A stretch of DNA of 51,410 bases from Candidatus Binatia bacterium (GTDB lineage Bacteria > Desulfobacterota > Binatia > HRBIN30), in the NCBI GenBank assembly GCA_023150935.1, contig JAKLJW010000035.1:7747-59156 (forward strand), written 5' to 3'. The notes beneath the pieces were generated by a model. It ran no database searches. It was not told where the DNA came from and saw only the letters and a list, made by a program, of their open reading frames with translations. Position numbers and translations under genes: made by a program. Shown here piece after piece: positions 43,131 through 51,365 of this stretch (position 1 is its first letter; every line of letters begins with the position of its first letter).

Positions 43131-46100
43131 ATGTTTCGGGTAGCCTGGCGCAGCGTTGCTGCGGGATCGATCGGGCTCGCGGTGCTCGTCGGCGGCTCCG
43201 GCGACGCGCTGGCCGCCACCGTGTCGTGGAAGGACCCGGTAAACGGCAACTGGACCGACGGGTCGAAGTGGAGCACCGGGGCGGTGCCGGGGGCGGGCGA
43301 CGATGTGGTTATCGATGCCACCGGCGGGTCGTTCACGGTCACCCTCAACGCCGCTGCTGCCCCGGCGAGCCTGACCCTCGGCGGTGCATCGAGTCCATCC
43401 GTTCAGACGCTGAGTATCGTGGGTGGGGCCCTGTCGCCGAGCGCGGCGAGTGTTGTGAACGCGACCGGCGTACTGAGTGTCGACGGCGGTACGCTGTCGG
43501 GCTCCGGATCGCTCACGGTCGCCGGGACGTTGCGGTGGACCAAAGGCACAATCACGGGCAGCGGGGCGCTGACGGTCAACGGGACTCTGACGATTGCAGT
43601 TGCGGCCTACAACAATGTCCTCTTGGACGGGCGAACGCTGACGAACGCTGGAATCGGAACCTGGACGGTGGGCGGAAGCGGCGGAGAAATTCAACTCCGG
43701 AACGACGCCGTCCTGGCGAACACCGGCACGTTTGACGTGCAGACTGACAGAAGTATTCGGGCCCTGGACGGCACGGCGCCACGCCTGGAGAACTCCGGGA
43801 CGCTGCGGAAGAGCAGCGGGGGAACGAGTACCGTGAGCGTGTACGTCTCGAACACCGGCACCATCGACCCGGTGAGCGGCTCCCTCGTGTTCGCCTCCAA
43901 CAGCGCCATCGGCGGTTCGGTGACCGGCACGACGACCCTTCGGTTGACCGGTGGAACACACACCCTGGACGGCGTCACGATCGGCGGTTCGAGCACCGTC
44001 GACGTCGATGGCGCGACCGCCAGTACATCCGGAAGCGGTGCCACTGTCGCTCCGGGTGCGACGCTGCGTTTGCTGAACGGCACCCTGTCCGGCGGCGGAC
44101 CTCTAACGGTCAATGGCACCCTCGCTTGGGTGCGTGGCACGATAACCGGAAGCGGCGCGCTCACCGTGAACGGAGCCTTATCGATCGCCGTTGCGTCCTA
44201 TCAGAACGTCTATCTGGACGGGCGCACGCTGACGAACGCCGGCATCGCGACGTGGGCGGTGGCCGGGTCGGACGGCAACATCTTCTTGTCCAACAACGCC
44301 ATCTTCGCCAATACGGGGACCTTTGACATCCAGGCCGACCGAAGCGTCAGCCGTCGCAGTGGCGATACGAGCACACCGCAGGTGACCAATTCCGGCACTC
44401 TCCGCAAGACGACGACGCCGGGGACTGCGGCGATTAGCGTGAATTTCGTGAACACGGGGACCGTGGAGCCAACGAGCGGCGTACTCGATCTGACCTGGTA
44501 CAGCAGTCTGGGTGGCAACATCGCGGGCAACACCACCCTGCGGCTGCCGTCTGGCACCCACGTCTTCAACGGTCTGACCATCGCGGGGACAGGAACGGCC
44601 GAGGTGGCCGGAGCGACGGTCAACACGTCGGGCGCAGGGGCCACGGTTGCCGCCGGGGCGACCCTGCTGCTGTCGAACGGTACGATTGCCGGATCGGGGC
44701 CGCTGACCGTGAACGGGACCATGACGTGGACGCGGGGGACGATCACCGGAGGGGGGAGCCTCACGGTCAACGGGACACTGGGGATCGGCGTCGCCCACGG
44801 GGTGAACGTGACCTTGGACGGCCGCACCCTGACCAACGCGGGCAGCGCTTCGTGGTGGTCCGGCACCTCCAACGGCAACATCCTTCTGCGCAACAACGCG
44901 ATCCTTGCGAACAGCGGGACGTTCGACGTGTTGACCGACCGGACCATCGACCTCGATGACCTGAGCGCCGCGCAAGTCGTCAACTCCGGCACCTTCCTCA
45001 AGAGCGCCGGCACGGGCACGACGACTGTCGATGTCGGTTTCAGCAACACCGGAACCGTCTCCGCTGAGAGCGGTACGCTGAACTTTACGCGCGGGTATAC
45101 CCAGACGGCCGGCACGACGCGGTTGGCGGGCGGCGGCATCGCCACCAACGGGACCCTCGATATCTATGGCGGGGTACTTGCCGGCAACGGTTCTATCAAC
45201 GGCAACGTCTCCTCGGCAGGCCAGACCAGCCCCGGGTCGTCGCCCGGGTCACTCTCCATCACCAAGAGCTATACGCAGACGGCCGGCAGCACGACGCGGA
45301 TCGAGTTGGGCGGTGTCAATCCGGGCACTGGCTTCGATCAAATCCAGTTGACAGGAACCGGCTTCACGGCCGCGCTCACCGGAGGGCTCGTCGTCGACCT
45401 GTTCGGCGGGTTCGTGCCCAGCCCCGGTCAGAACTTCATCATTCTGACGGCGCCGAACGGCGCGGTGACCGGCAACTTCGGCTCGACGCAATTCCCGGAC
45501 GTTCCGGGAGTCGCCTTCCAGGTCGTCGTCGGCCCGAAGACCGTGATCCTCCAGGCCCTGGCCGGGGCGCCGACCCCGAGCCACTCGCCGACCGCTACCC
45601 CGACGCTGACCGCATCGTCGACCCCGACCGCGACCGCGACGAGCACGCCAACCCCTTCCGCGACGCCGACCAACTCTGCAACGGCAACCACGACGTCGAC
45701 GCCGACCGCTTCGGTTACCGCCACGCGAACGGCGACTCCTTCGGCGACTTACACGCGAACACCGACGGCGACCGCCACCTTGACACCGACCGCAACCAGC
45801 GTGGCCACCCCGACGCCCAGCGCGAGTGCGACTGCCACACCGATCGCAACATCGACGCCGACTTCGACAGCCACCCGCACGCCAACCGTCGTGCCGACGC
45901 ATTCGCCGTCGCCAACCCCGACGGCAACCCGGACCGCAACGCCGACGGCCACGGCGTCGGTAACACCTACGTCGACACCGACACCGACGCCGACGGTCAC
46001 ACCGCCGGCCGGGGGTCTTGTCCTCGACGTCCCGGACGTGGAAGGCGACGCCGGCACGTCGGTGCAGGTGCCCCTGTTGTTGTCGGCCGGGGCAGGTGTG

Positions 46101-47612
46101 TCCGGCGTCGAGGCGACCGTTCGTTACAATTCGGGGGCGGCGCTGGCGACGGCCGTGACGACCACCGCGCTGACCTCCGGGTGCTCCCTGTTAGGCAACG
46201 TCGATACCCCTGGCGAGGTGGTGCTTGCGCTGGCCTGCATCGATCCCATCGGTCAGGGTGGAGCGGTCGTGGAGATCACCCTCGCACTCACCTCCGCCTG
46301 TGGGCAGACTCTGCTCGACCTCAGCACCTGCCGACTCGACGAAGGTGTGGTGCCGTGTGTGCCTGACGACGGTACCCTTACAGTGGTTTGCGGAACCGCG
46401 ACCCCCACGCCGACCCCGTCGGCGTCACCGACGTCCTCAGCTACCGCCAGTCCCACCCCGACTGCGACGCCGACAGTGACGTCGACTGCAATGCCGACCG
46501 TGACCTCGACTTCGACTGCGACTCGGACACCGACGACCGTGGCGACGGCGACTCCCACAGGTACGCCGACCCGGACCGCCACGCCAACGGCGACCGCAAC
46601 GGGGACCGGCACAAGGACGCCGACGGGAACCGCGACCTTCACGGCGTCCGCGACGCCAACGCGGACAGCAACGGCAACTGCAACGTCCACCACAACAGCC
46701 ACCGCCGCCGCCACGCACAGCGCGACAGCGACGTCCTCCACCTCGCCGACGCGCACGGCAACCCCGAGTCCGACGGTATCCGCGACTGTCTCGGCGAGCC
46801 CATCGCCGACCAGGACCTCGACGTCCTCGCCGACACGGAGTCCGAGCGCCACGGCCTCGCTAACGCAGACGGCCGCCCCGACGCAGACGCCAACCGCAAC
46901 TGCAACCCGGACGCCGACGGCCTCGGTCACGCCGACGCGGACGCCGTCGCGGACTGCCACGGCGACGGCGAGCCTTGGCGGCACGCGCACGCCGACGGCA
47001 ACGCCGACGCGCACGCCGGCGCAGGTGCCGAGCTTCTCTCCGACGCGTTCGCCAACGTCCGTGCCGACGGCGAGCGCCACGGTCACGGCGTCGGCCACCG
47101 TTGTGCCGCCGTCGCACACCGCCACTGCGACATTCACCGTAACGCCGACACGGACCGGAACTGCCACGCCTACGGCGGTACTGACGCGCACGCCCACTTC
47201 GTCTCCGCCAGCGTCCGTGACCCCGTCATCGACGAGCACGTTCACGGTTACCCCGTCGGTCACCACGACGCCGTCTCCGGTAGCGACGGCCACGCCGACG
47301 ACGACCGGCACCCCGACGGCGACCGGCACCCCGACGGCGACCGCGAGCCCGAGCGTGTCGGTGACGCCGGAGCCGTCGGCAACGGGAACGCCGACGGCAA
47401 CGCCGAGCCCGTCCCCCGAACCCACGTGTCCGGGCGACTGTAACGGCAGCGGGGAGACGACGATCGAGGAGTTGATCGGCGCGGTCCGCATCGCGCTGGA
47501 GATGTCGCCGCTGCGCGAGTGCCCGGCGGCGGACGCCAACGGCGACGGCACGGTCGCCGTCGACGACATCGTCGCGGCCGTCGCGGCGGTGCTGAACGGG
47601 TGTCGCGAATAG
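43131..47612 (+). CDS. Large secreted beta-repeat protein with cohesin-like domain, Thr-Pro linkers and EF-hand/dockerin-like C-terminus
   Basis: A 1493-residue exported protein. A signal peptide (to about residue 28, GGSGDALA) precedes WKDPVNGNWTDGSKWSTG, a start common in autotransporter-like adhesins. About residues 60-740 hold three homologous ~198-residue beta-solenoid repeats, each with a GTITG(S/G)G(A/S)LTVNG motif (DNA near 43545, 44136 and 44736) and a DGRTLTNAG motif. A Thr-Pro linker, a cohesin-like domain (LDVPDVEGDAGTSVQVPLLL, near residue 965) and a second long Thr-Pro linker follow. The end (CPGDCNGSGETTIEELI..DANGDGTVAVDDIVAAV) is a calcium-binding paired EF-hand of dockerin type. 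There is no outer-membrane beta-barrel. AAGGGGAGGG precedes the ATG. Its cohesin-like region is close to that of the previous gene. Confidence 0.8.
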   Translation: MFRVAWRSVAAGSIGLAVLVGGSGDALAATVSWKDPVNGNWTDGSKWSTGAVPGAGDDVVIDATGGSFTVTLNAAAAPASLTLGGASSPSVQTLSIVGGALSPSAASVVNATGVLSVDGGTLSGSGSLTVAGTLRWTKGTITGSGALTVNGTLTIAVAAYNNVLLDGRTLTNAGIGTWTVGGSGGEIQLRNDAVLANTGTFDVQTDRSIRALDGTAPRLENSGTLRKSSGGTSTVSVYVSNTGTIDPVSGSLVFASNSAIGGSVTGTTTLRLTGGTHTLDGVTIGGSSTVDVDGATASTSGSGATVAPGATLRLLNGTLSGGGPLTVNGTLAWVRGTITGSGALTVNGALSIAVASYQNVYLDGRTLTNAGIATWAVAGSDGNIFLSNNAIFANTGTFDIQADRSVSRRSGDTSTPQVTNSGTLRKTTTPGTAAISVNFVNTGTVEPTSGVLDLTWYSSLGGNIAGNTTLRLPSGTHVFNGLTIAGTGTAEVAGATVNTSGAGATVAAGATLLLSNGTIAGSGPLTVNGTMTWTRGTITGGGSLTVNGTLGIGVAHGVNVTLDGRTLTNAGSASWWSGTSNGNILLRNNAILANSGTFDVLTDRTIDLDDLSAAQVVNSGTFLKSAGTGTTTVDVGFSNTGTVSAESGTLNFTRGYTQTAGTTRLAGGGIATNGTLDIYGGVLAGNGSINGNVSSAGQTSPGSSPGSLSITKSYTQTAGSTTRIELGGVNPGTGFDQIQLTGTGFTAALTGGLVVDLFGGFVPSPGQNFIILTAPNGAVTGNFGSTQFPDVPGVAFQVVVGPKTVILQALAGAPTPSHSPTATPTLTASSTPTATATSTPTPSATPTNSATATTTSTPTASVTATRTATPSATYTRTPTATATLTPTATSVATPTPSASATATPIATSTPTSTATRTPTVVPTHSPSPTPTATRTATPTATASVTPTSTPTPTPTVTPPAGGLVLDVPDVEGDAGTSVQVPLLLSAGAGVSGVEATVRYNSGAALATAVTTTALTSGCSLLGNVDTPGEVVLALACIDPIGQGGAVVEITLALTSACGQTLLDLSTCRLDEGVVPCVPDDGTLTVVCGTATPTPTPSASPTSSATASPTPTATPTVTSTAMPTVTSTSTATRTPTTVATATPTGTPTRTATPTATATGTGTRTPTGTATFTASATPTRTATATATSTTTATAAATHSATATSSTSPTRTATPSPTVSATVSASPSPTRTSTSSPTRSPSATASLTQTAAPTQTPTATATRTPTASVTPTRTPSRTATATASLGGTRTPTATPTRTPAQVPSFSPTRSPTSVPTASATVTASATVVPPSHTATATFTVTPTRTGTATPTAVLTRTPTSSPPASVTPSSTSTFTVTPSVTTTPSPVATATPTTTGTPTATGTPTATASPSVSVTPEPSATGTPTATPSPSPEPTCPGDCNGSGETTIEELIGAVRIALEMSPLRECPAADANGDGTVAVDDIVAAVAAVLNGCRE

Positions 47613-47629
47613 AAGCGAAGGAGGGGGCC

Positions 47630-47881
47630 ATGCGCGTTGCGGGAGTCATCGTGAACATCTTCTTTCCGGGTATCGGAACGTTGATTGTGAGGAAGTTCGG
47701 GCAGGGGATAGCTCAGCTCGTCCTTTGCCTGTTCGCCGGCATGCTGATTCTGACCGGCATCGGCGCCATCATCGGCATTCCGCTGGCGGTAGTGGTCTGG
47801 GTGTGGGCGATCGTCAGCGCCGCGACGGCAACGGAACAGCCGGTGCAGGTCGTGGTCGTGCAGCGGGACGGCCGAGCGTGA
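47630..47881 (+). CDS. Small TM2-like membrane protein
   Basis: An 83-residue protein with a strong Shine-Dalgarno (GGAGGGGG) before the ATG at 47630. The N-terminal helix MRVAGVIVNIFFPGIGTLIV and a second hydrophobic span (LVLCLFAGMLILTGIGAIIGIPLAVVVWVW, by position residues about 32-61) give two membrane segments with the FPGIGTLIVRKFGQGIAQL turn typical of TM2/DUF-type small proteins. The C-terminus is short and soluble. It follows the secreted beta-repeat gene by 17 bp, so it is probably co-transcribed. Function unknown. Confidence 0.8.
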   Translation: MRVAGVIVNIFFPGIGTLIVRKFGQGIAQLVLCLFAGMLILTGIGAIIGIPLAVVVWVWAIVSAATATEQPVQVVVVQRDGRA

Positions 47882-47902
47882 ACTACCGGGCAGAGCCGCC
47901 TG

Positions 47903-48298
47903 GTGGGACGCCTCCAGGATTTCCGCGCCGTCCTGTTCGGCGAGTGCACGGGGAACTGGACGCCCCCGTCGAGCGGAGCTGCGGGCCTGCGCAGGGCCGC
48001 CGGCACCGAGGCCGCGGCAGGACGCTGGGGGCCGCTGCAACGCCGCCGCGGCGGGCGCCTGCTCCGACCCCTGTACGCGGCCGGCGCGCCGGCCGCCGTC
48101 CAGGCCGAGTTGCGGTACGACCCAAACCTGCTCCGGGTGACCGGCGTGCGCCGTGGTCCCGCGGCCGGCCGGGCCTCGGTGGCGGCGACCGCCAGCGAAC
48201 CGGGCGTACTACGTGTGGCTCTCGCGAGCGCTAATCCGATCGCGGATGGCTCAGCACCGGCGCTGTTCGTGATGTTCGAGCAGCGCAACGGGCGGTAG
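47903..48298 (+). pseudogene. Remnant of a cohesin-like secreted protein
   Basis: An in-frame stretch of up to 131 codons begins with QDFRAVLFGECTGNW, matching QDFHAVLFGDCTGNW near the end of the M23 protein, and continues with ELRYDPNLLRVTGVRRGP and PALFVMFEQ, matching its last cohesin-like strands. It has no signal peptide; the only start is a GTG at 47903. It lies in the same frame directly after the stop of the TM2-like gene. It is best read as the decayed 3' end of a duplicated M23/cohesin gene. Confidence 0.65.
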
Positions 48299-48393
48299 GC
48301 GGCGGCGATCGAGGACGTCAACCCGGCACTGGACCTCGTGCCGCCCGCGGCGGCACGAACTCGAAGGGAATTCCGGGCTTCGTCGGTCGGGGT

Positions 48394-48825
48394 TCATTCG
48401 AGCGACCGCAGGTGGCGCCGCGCGGCTTCGCCCAAACGCCGGTCTAGCGTGGCGAGGGGCGCATTGAGTTCCCCTGCCAGGCACAGATAGGCCGCGTCGT
48501 AGGTTGACAGGTCGTAGCGCAAGGCCAGTGCGACTTGCGCCTCGATATCGACGCGCCGCTGGCTGAGCGAGAGCGCGACGTAGTCCGCGAGTCCGCAGGC
48601 GGCGACCTCGGCCAGACCCTGGCGCGACTTTTTCAGGGCCACGCCGGCGATCTCGAAATCAAGCAGATGCGGCGCGAAGAGCTCGCGGCCGGCCATGTGG
48701 CCGAGGGCCTGGTCGCGCTCGGGCTCGTCGAAGAGCACCGCCGCCAGCAGGCTGCAATCGATCACCAGCGGCTGGCGCGGGCGATAGGCTGCGGGCGGTT
48801 CGGCGACGAACACCGGCTGCTTCAT
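48394..48825 (-). CDS. vapC: PIN-domain ribonuclease toxin, VapC family
   Basis: A 143-residue PIN-domain protein. Acidic residues of the active site are visible: VIDCSLLAAVLFDEPE (Asp near residue 23, Glu of DEPE), LDFEIAGVALKK, STYDAAYLCLA (Asp near 109) and ATLDRRL. VapC toxins usually cleave tRNA or rRNA and are held inactive by the cognate antitoxin. Its ATG overlaps the antitoxin stop by four bases (ATGA), the classic coupled arrangement. The N-terminal 20 residues are an extension ahead of the first strand; start MKQPVF is retained because of the overlap. Confidence 0.88.
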   Translation of the reverse strand: MKQPVFVAEPPAAYRPRQPLVIDCSLLAAVLFDEPERDQALGHMAGRELFAPHLLDFEIAGVALKKSRQGLAEVAACGLADYVALSLSQRRVDIEAQVALALRYDLSTYDAAYLCLAGELNAPLATLDRRLGEAARRHLRSLE

Positions 48826-49094
48826 CGCGCATCGCGCTCGGCGCGGATTATGTCCACGGCGCGCGGGCCGGTCTTGAAGGGCTTCGGCCAGCGCGCGCGA
48901 TGCTCGGCGGCGATCTCTTCGATGGTCTTCCGGCCGGCGGCAGGGGGGCCGCCGGGCTGCGCCGCCGATTCCGCAGCGGCTTGAACGATGAGCGCCATCA
49001 GCTCGCCCTGCAGCGAGCGGTGATTGCGCGCGGCGCGGCGGCGAATCGCCTCAAGAACTGGCTCGGGCACATCCTTTATCGAGAGGCTGGGCAT
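48822..49094 (-). CDS. vapB: FitA/VapB-type ribbon-helix-helix antitoxin
   Basis: A 90-residue antitoxin. Residues 1-45 (MPSLSIKDVPEPVLEAIRRR..NHRSLQGELMALI) form a FitA/Arc-type ribbon-helix-helix DNA-binding fold. The rest (TIEEIAAEHRARW..RAVDIIRAERDAR) is a toxin-neutralising tail with a hydrophobic/acidic helix. The ATG at 49094 is preceded by GGAGG; a longer in-frame start at 49145 would lie across the operator. It probably dimerises on the palindrome at 49106-49136 and represses the operon. Confidence 0.88.
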   Translation of the reverse strand: MPSLSIKDVPEPVLEAIRRRAARNHRSLQGELMALIVQAAAESAAQPGGPPAAGRKTIEEIAAEHRARWPKPFKTGPRAVDIIRAERDAR

Positions 49095-49105
49095 GGTCGA
49101 ACCCT

Positions 49106-49136
49106 CCAGAATGGAACCGAATCGGTTCCATTCTGG
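49106..49136. promoter_or_regulatory. 31-bp perfect palindromic operator of the vapBC operon
   Basis: The arm CCAGAATGGAACCGA (49106-49120) is followed by a single central base (A, 49121) and its exact reverse complement (49122-49136). It lies 12 bases upstream of the antitoxin ATG. Length, symmetry and position fit the autorepression site of a ribbon-helix-helix antitoxin. The palindrome also contains GGAACCGAATCGGTTCC, a strong inner symmetric core. Confidence 0.8.
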
Positions 49137-49639
49137 TTCCGCCATACCGCCAAGTCAATATCGCTTGCGCTCCGACTTGCGCTGACCGTCCTTGCGATCG
49201 AGCGGCTGCACCGGCTCGGCAACCTCGTGCAGCCGGCGCGGGAGCGGGGTTTTTCCACGGCCTCTCGCTACGTTCCGTACTGCTGCCGCCATCGACTCCC
49301 TTCCAAGCGATCGGCCTGGCGTCCGGTCAGGGTACCTCGCCTCTCGAATCGGGTGGCATCGGGTCGGACCGTTCTGAGGCGTGGAAAGATCAGGAGTTTA
49401 CTCCTCGGGACATACCCTGCAGAGGTTTATCGGGGCGTTTTCTGGGTCGGAATGATCGCTTTATGGGGCGGCAACGTCGCACACGCTGTGGGTGTCCTGC
49501 ACGCGCCCCGCGCGCATCTGGTTACACATACTCCGTGCCTCGGTTTCTCCTCTGTTTACCCCGGCAAGCAACGCACACCCCAAGAGCCGCCGAGGGGCCC
49601 CTTTGCGGGGGACGCCGGCCGGCCTACACTCGCGGGGCA
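49137..49639. other. Intergenic stretch, no gene identified
   Basis: About 500 bases between the vapBC promoter and the DUF6178 gene. Open frames exist but carry no recognisable motif. The middle part (about 49260-49480) is less GC-rich than the surrounding DNA and could be decayed foreign DNA. GAGGGGCCCCTTTGCGGGGG near 49591 may form a short hairpin. Confidence 0.5.
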
Positions 49640-50923
49640 ATGAGCGACGACACGACCCCCGTCGAACTCGACCGCGGCGCAACGCCCTGGCTGGCCCTGC
49701 TCGCCGATGCCTCGGCGGCCCGCCGCCGCGTCGATACGCTACTGGCCGACTCTGCCGCTGGCGCCGTGGTGCCTCACCTGCCGGTGGAAGATCTTTACTA
49801 CCTCGTCAAAGGCGTCGGCCTCGGTGACGCCGGCGACCTGCTGCAGCTTGCCGCACCCGAACAAGTCCGGGCCTGCCTCGACTTCGATCTGTGGGACCGC
49901 GACGACGTCGTCACCGAGCGAGCCCGGGACTGGCTCGAAACGCTGACCGAGCTTCCGCCGACCCGTATCGCCGCGGTCGTCCGCACACTCGACCTCGAAT
50001 TGGTGGCGCTCATTCTCTCCCGCCACATGCACGTGCTCGAACGCGATACCGACGACGACGCCGGCACCGGGCTGCCTCCGCAATCCCTCGAGACTCCGGA
50101 TCGGCTGTTCGAGATCGAGTTCGTCACCCCCGACGTGACCCTCGTGCAGACCCTGTGGCGTTTGCTCGAGCTGCTCTACCGCGCCGACGCCGATCTCGCT
50201 CGCCAGCTCCTGCTGGAGACCGCCACGGGGCTGCAGAGCGAGTTGCGCGAAACCGCCTACCAGTGGCGCTCGCGCCGCATGGCCGACCTTGGCTTTGCCG
50301 ATTACTACGAGGCGCTCGAGGTGTACCGCTATCTCGATCCGCGCCGTGTCGTCCTGCCCGCGGACGCCGCCCCGGCGCACTTCGGCGAGCCCGACGAGTT
50401 CGTCGCCGTGCCGGTCCCGTTTGCCGCGGCGCTCGGCGCCGACTCGTTCCTGAATCGCGCTCTCGCCCGCCTCGACGACGTCGGCACCGTCGAGGAGTTG
50501 ACCGTCCGACTGCTCGCGTTGCTGAACCGCGTCCTCGCCGCCGACCGGGTCGACGTCGCCGACGTCGACGGCGTGCGGTCCGCCATCGCGCGCGGCCGCG
50601 ATACGCTGTCGCTGGGGTTGGAATACGTCAGTGACGGCAAGCTCGACCGCGCCGTCACGGCACTGACCACGCTGCCGTTGGTCGAGCTCTTCCGCGTCGG
50701 CCACTCGCTCACCCTCGATTTGCGCCGGCGGGCCGAGCGGCTGCGGAGGGAAGGTGTCGATCGGATCGACCTCGAACCCGTGCTGGCCATGCGCCCGCAG
50801 TTCCCGGGTGCGCTGGATGAGGAGCCACATGCCGGCACGCGCGGGTTCAGGACGCGCACCGATCTGACGCGCGTCGCGGCATGGCTCGATGAGCTGGCGG
50901 CCTCGGTAGAGAACAGCGAATAG
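49640..50923 (+). CDS. DUF6178 family protein
   Basis: A 427-residue mostly helical, acidic protein. I recognise the DUF6178 pattern: LPVEDLYYLVKGVGLGDAGDLLQLAAPEQVRACLDFDLWDRD near residues 48-90, then LELVALILSRHMHV, WRSRRMADLGFADYYEALEVYRYLDP near 213-238, and a helical C-terminal half. The family occurs mainly in Deltaproteobacteria-related lineages, has no transmembrane segments or signal peptide, and has no known function. The ATG at 49640 places the start just ahead of the conserved region; no strong ribosome-binding site is visible. Its neighbours give no functional clue. Confidence 0.8.
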   Translation: MSDDTTPVELDRGATPWLALLADASAARRRVDTLLADSAAGAVVPHLPVEDLYYLVKGVGLGDAGDLLQLAAPEQVRACLDFDLWDRDDVVTERARDWLETLTELPPTRIAAVVRTLDLELVALILSRHMHVLERDTDDDAGTGLPPQSLETPDRLFEIEFVTPDVTLVQTLWRLLELLYRADADLARQLLLETATGLQSELRETAYQWRSRRMADLGFADYYEALEVYRYLDPRRVVLPADAAPAHFGEPDEFVAVPVPFAAALGADSFLNRALARLDDVGTVEELTVRLLALLNRVLAADRVDVADVDGVRSAIARGRDTLSLGLEYVSDGKLDRAVTALTTLPLVELFRVGHSLTLDLRRRAERLRREGVDRIDLEPVLAMRPQFPGALDEEPHAGTRGFRTRTDLTRVAAWLDELAASVENSE

Positions 50924-51292
50924 CTCCCCAGCCGACCGAGGGGGCCCAAGCTGTCGTGGCAGGGACAACGGTCTCCCGGCGCACGGAAGGTGGCGTGAGG
51001 ACGGCCTCGGCAACGAGCTCCGCAGTATGGTCCAGGGTCGGAGTGGCCGGCGAGGCCGGGGCGTGGTGAGTCCAGCCGACCGGCTGGGACGGCGGGGTGG
51101 AGGATAAGACGTTGACCCGCCGGCGCACGCGGGCCAACACGGCGTGAGGCAGCGGCGTGGTCCGGCGAAAAACCTTGACGCGGTTGTCGAGTCGGAAGTA
51201 GAAGGGCGCAAGGCAGCGGGGGTGTTGGCCCGCGAAGCCCGGCGGGGGTTGGGGGTTTTATTGATACGCCTAATTCAAAGTTCGGCGTGAGT
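50924..51292. other. Intergenic stretch, no gene identified
   Basis: A long open frame runs on the minus strand (about 51140 leftwards, antisense to the DUF6178 3' end), but its Pro/Ser/Arg-rich translation has no recognisable domain. It might be decayed coding DNA. The end (about 51250-51285) includes a T-rich patch GGGGGTTTTATTGATACG. Confidence 0.5.
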
Positions 51293-51294
51293 TC

Positions 51295-51348
51295 CGTACA
51301 CGTACTCAGCGAAGCGGTACACGTACACGTACTCGTACTCGTACACGG
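51295..51348 (+). repeat. GTAC-rich degenerate hexamer tract
   Basis: GTACAC and GTACTC hexamers alternate, interrupted by AGCGAAGCG near 51308-51316. GTAC is self-complementary, so the tract can fold into many alternative hairpins. It ends 17 bases before the start of the four-helix-bundle gene. I recall similar GTAC-type tracts in front of genes of this family in other genomes, but have not verified it. Confidence 0.6.
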
Positions 51349-51365
51349 ACTGAGGACCCGCGGCG

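Noticed and set aside
46388..47443. A 351-codon plus-strand frame rich in Asp, His, Arg and Asn inside the Thr-Pro linker of the beta-repeat gene
   Set aside because: It is the shifted reading of ACN-CCG-ACG-rich linker codons. It has no ribosome-binding site or independent start context.
46253..48040. A 595-codon minus-strand frame reading as GVAVGVAV-type repeats
   Set aside because: Antisense shadow of the Thr-Pro linkers. Its composition follows from the repetitive codons opposite.
50847..51211. Minus-strand frames downstream of the DUF6178 gene as a gene
   Set aside because: Low-complexity Pro/Arg/Ser translation overlapping the DUF6178 3' end, with no ribosome-binding site and no recognisable motif.
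51295..51348. GTAC hexamer tract as a CRISPR array
   Set aside because: There are no regular spacers of 25-40 bp and no cas genes; the repeats are hexamers.
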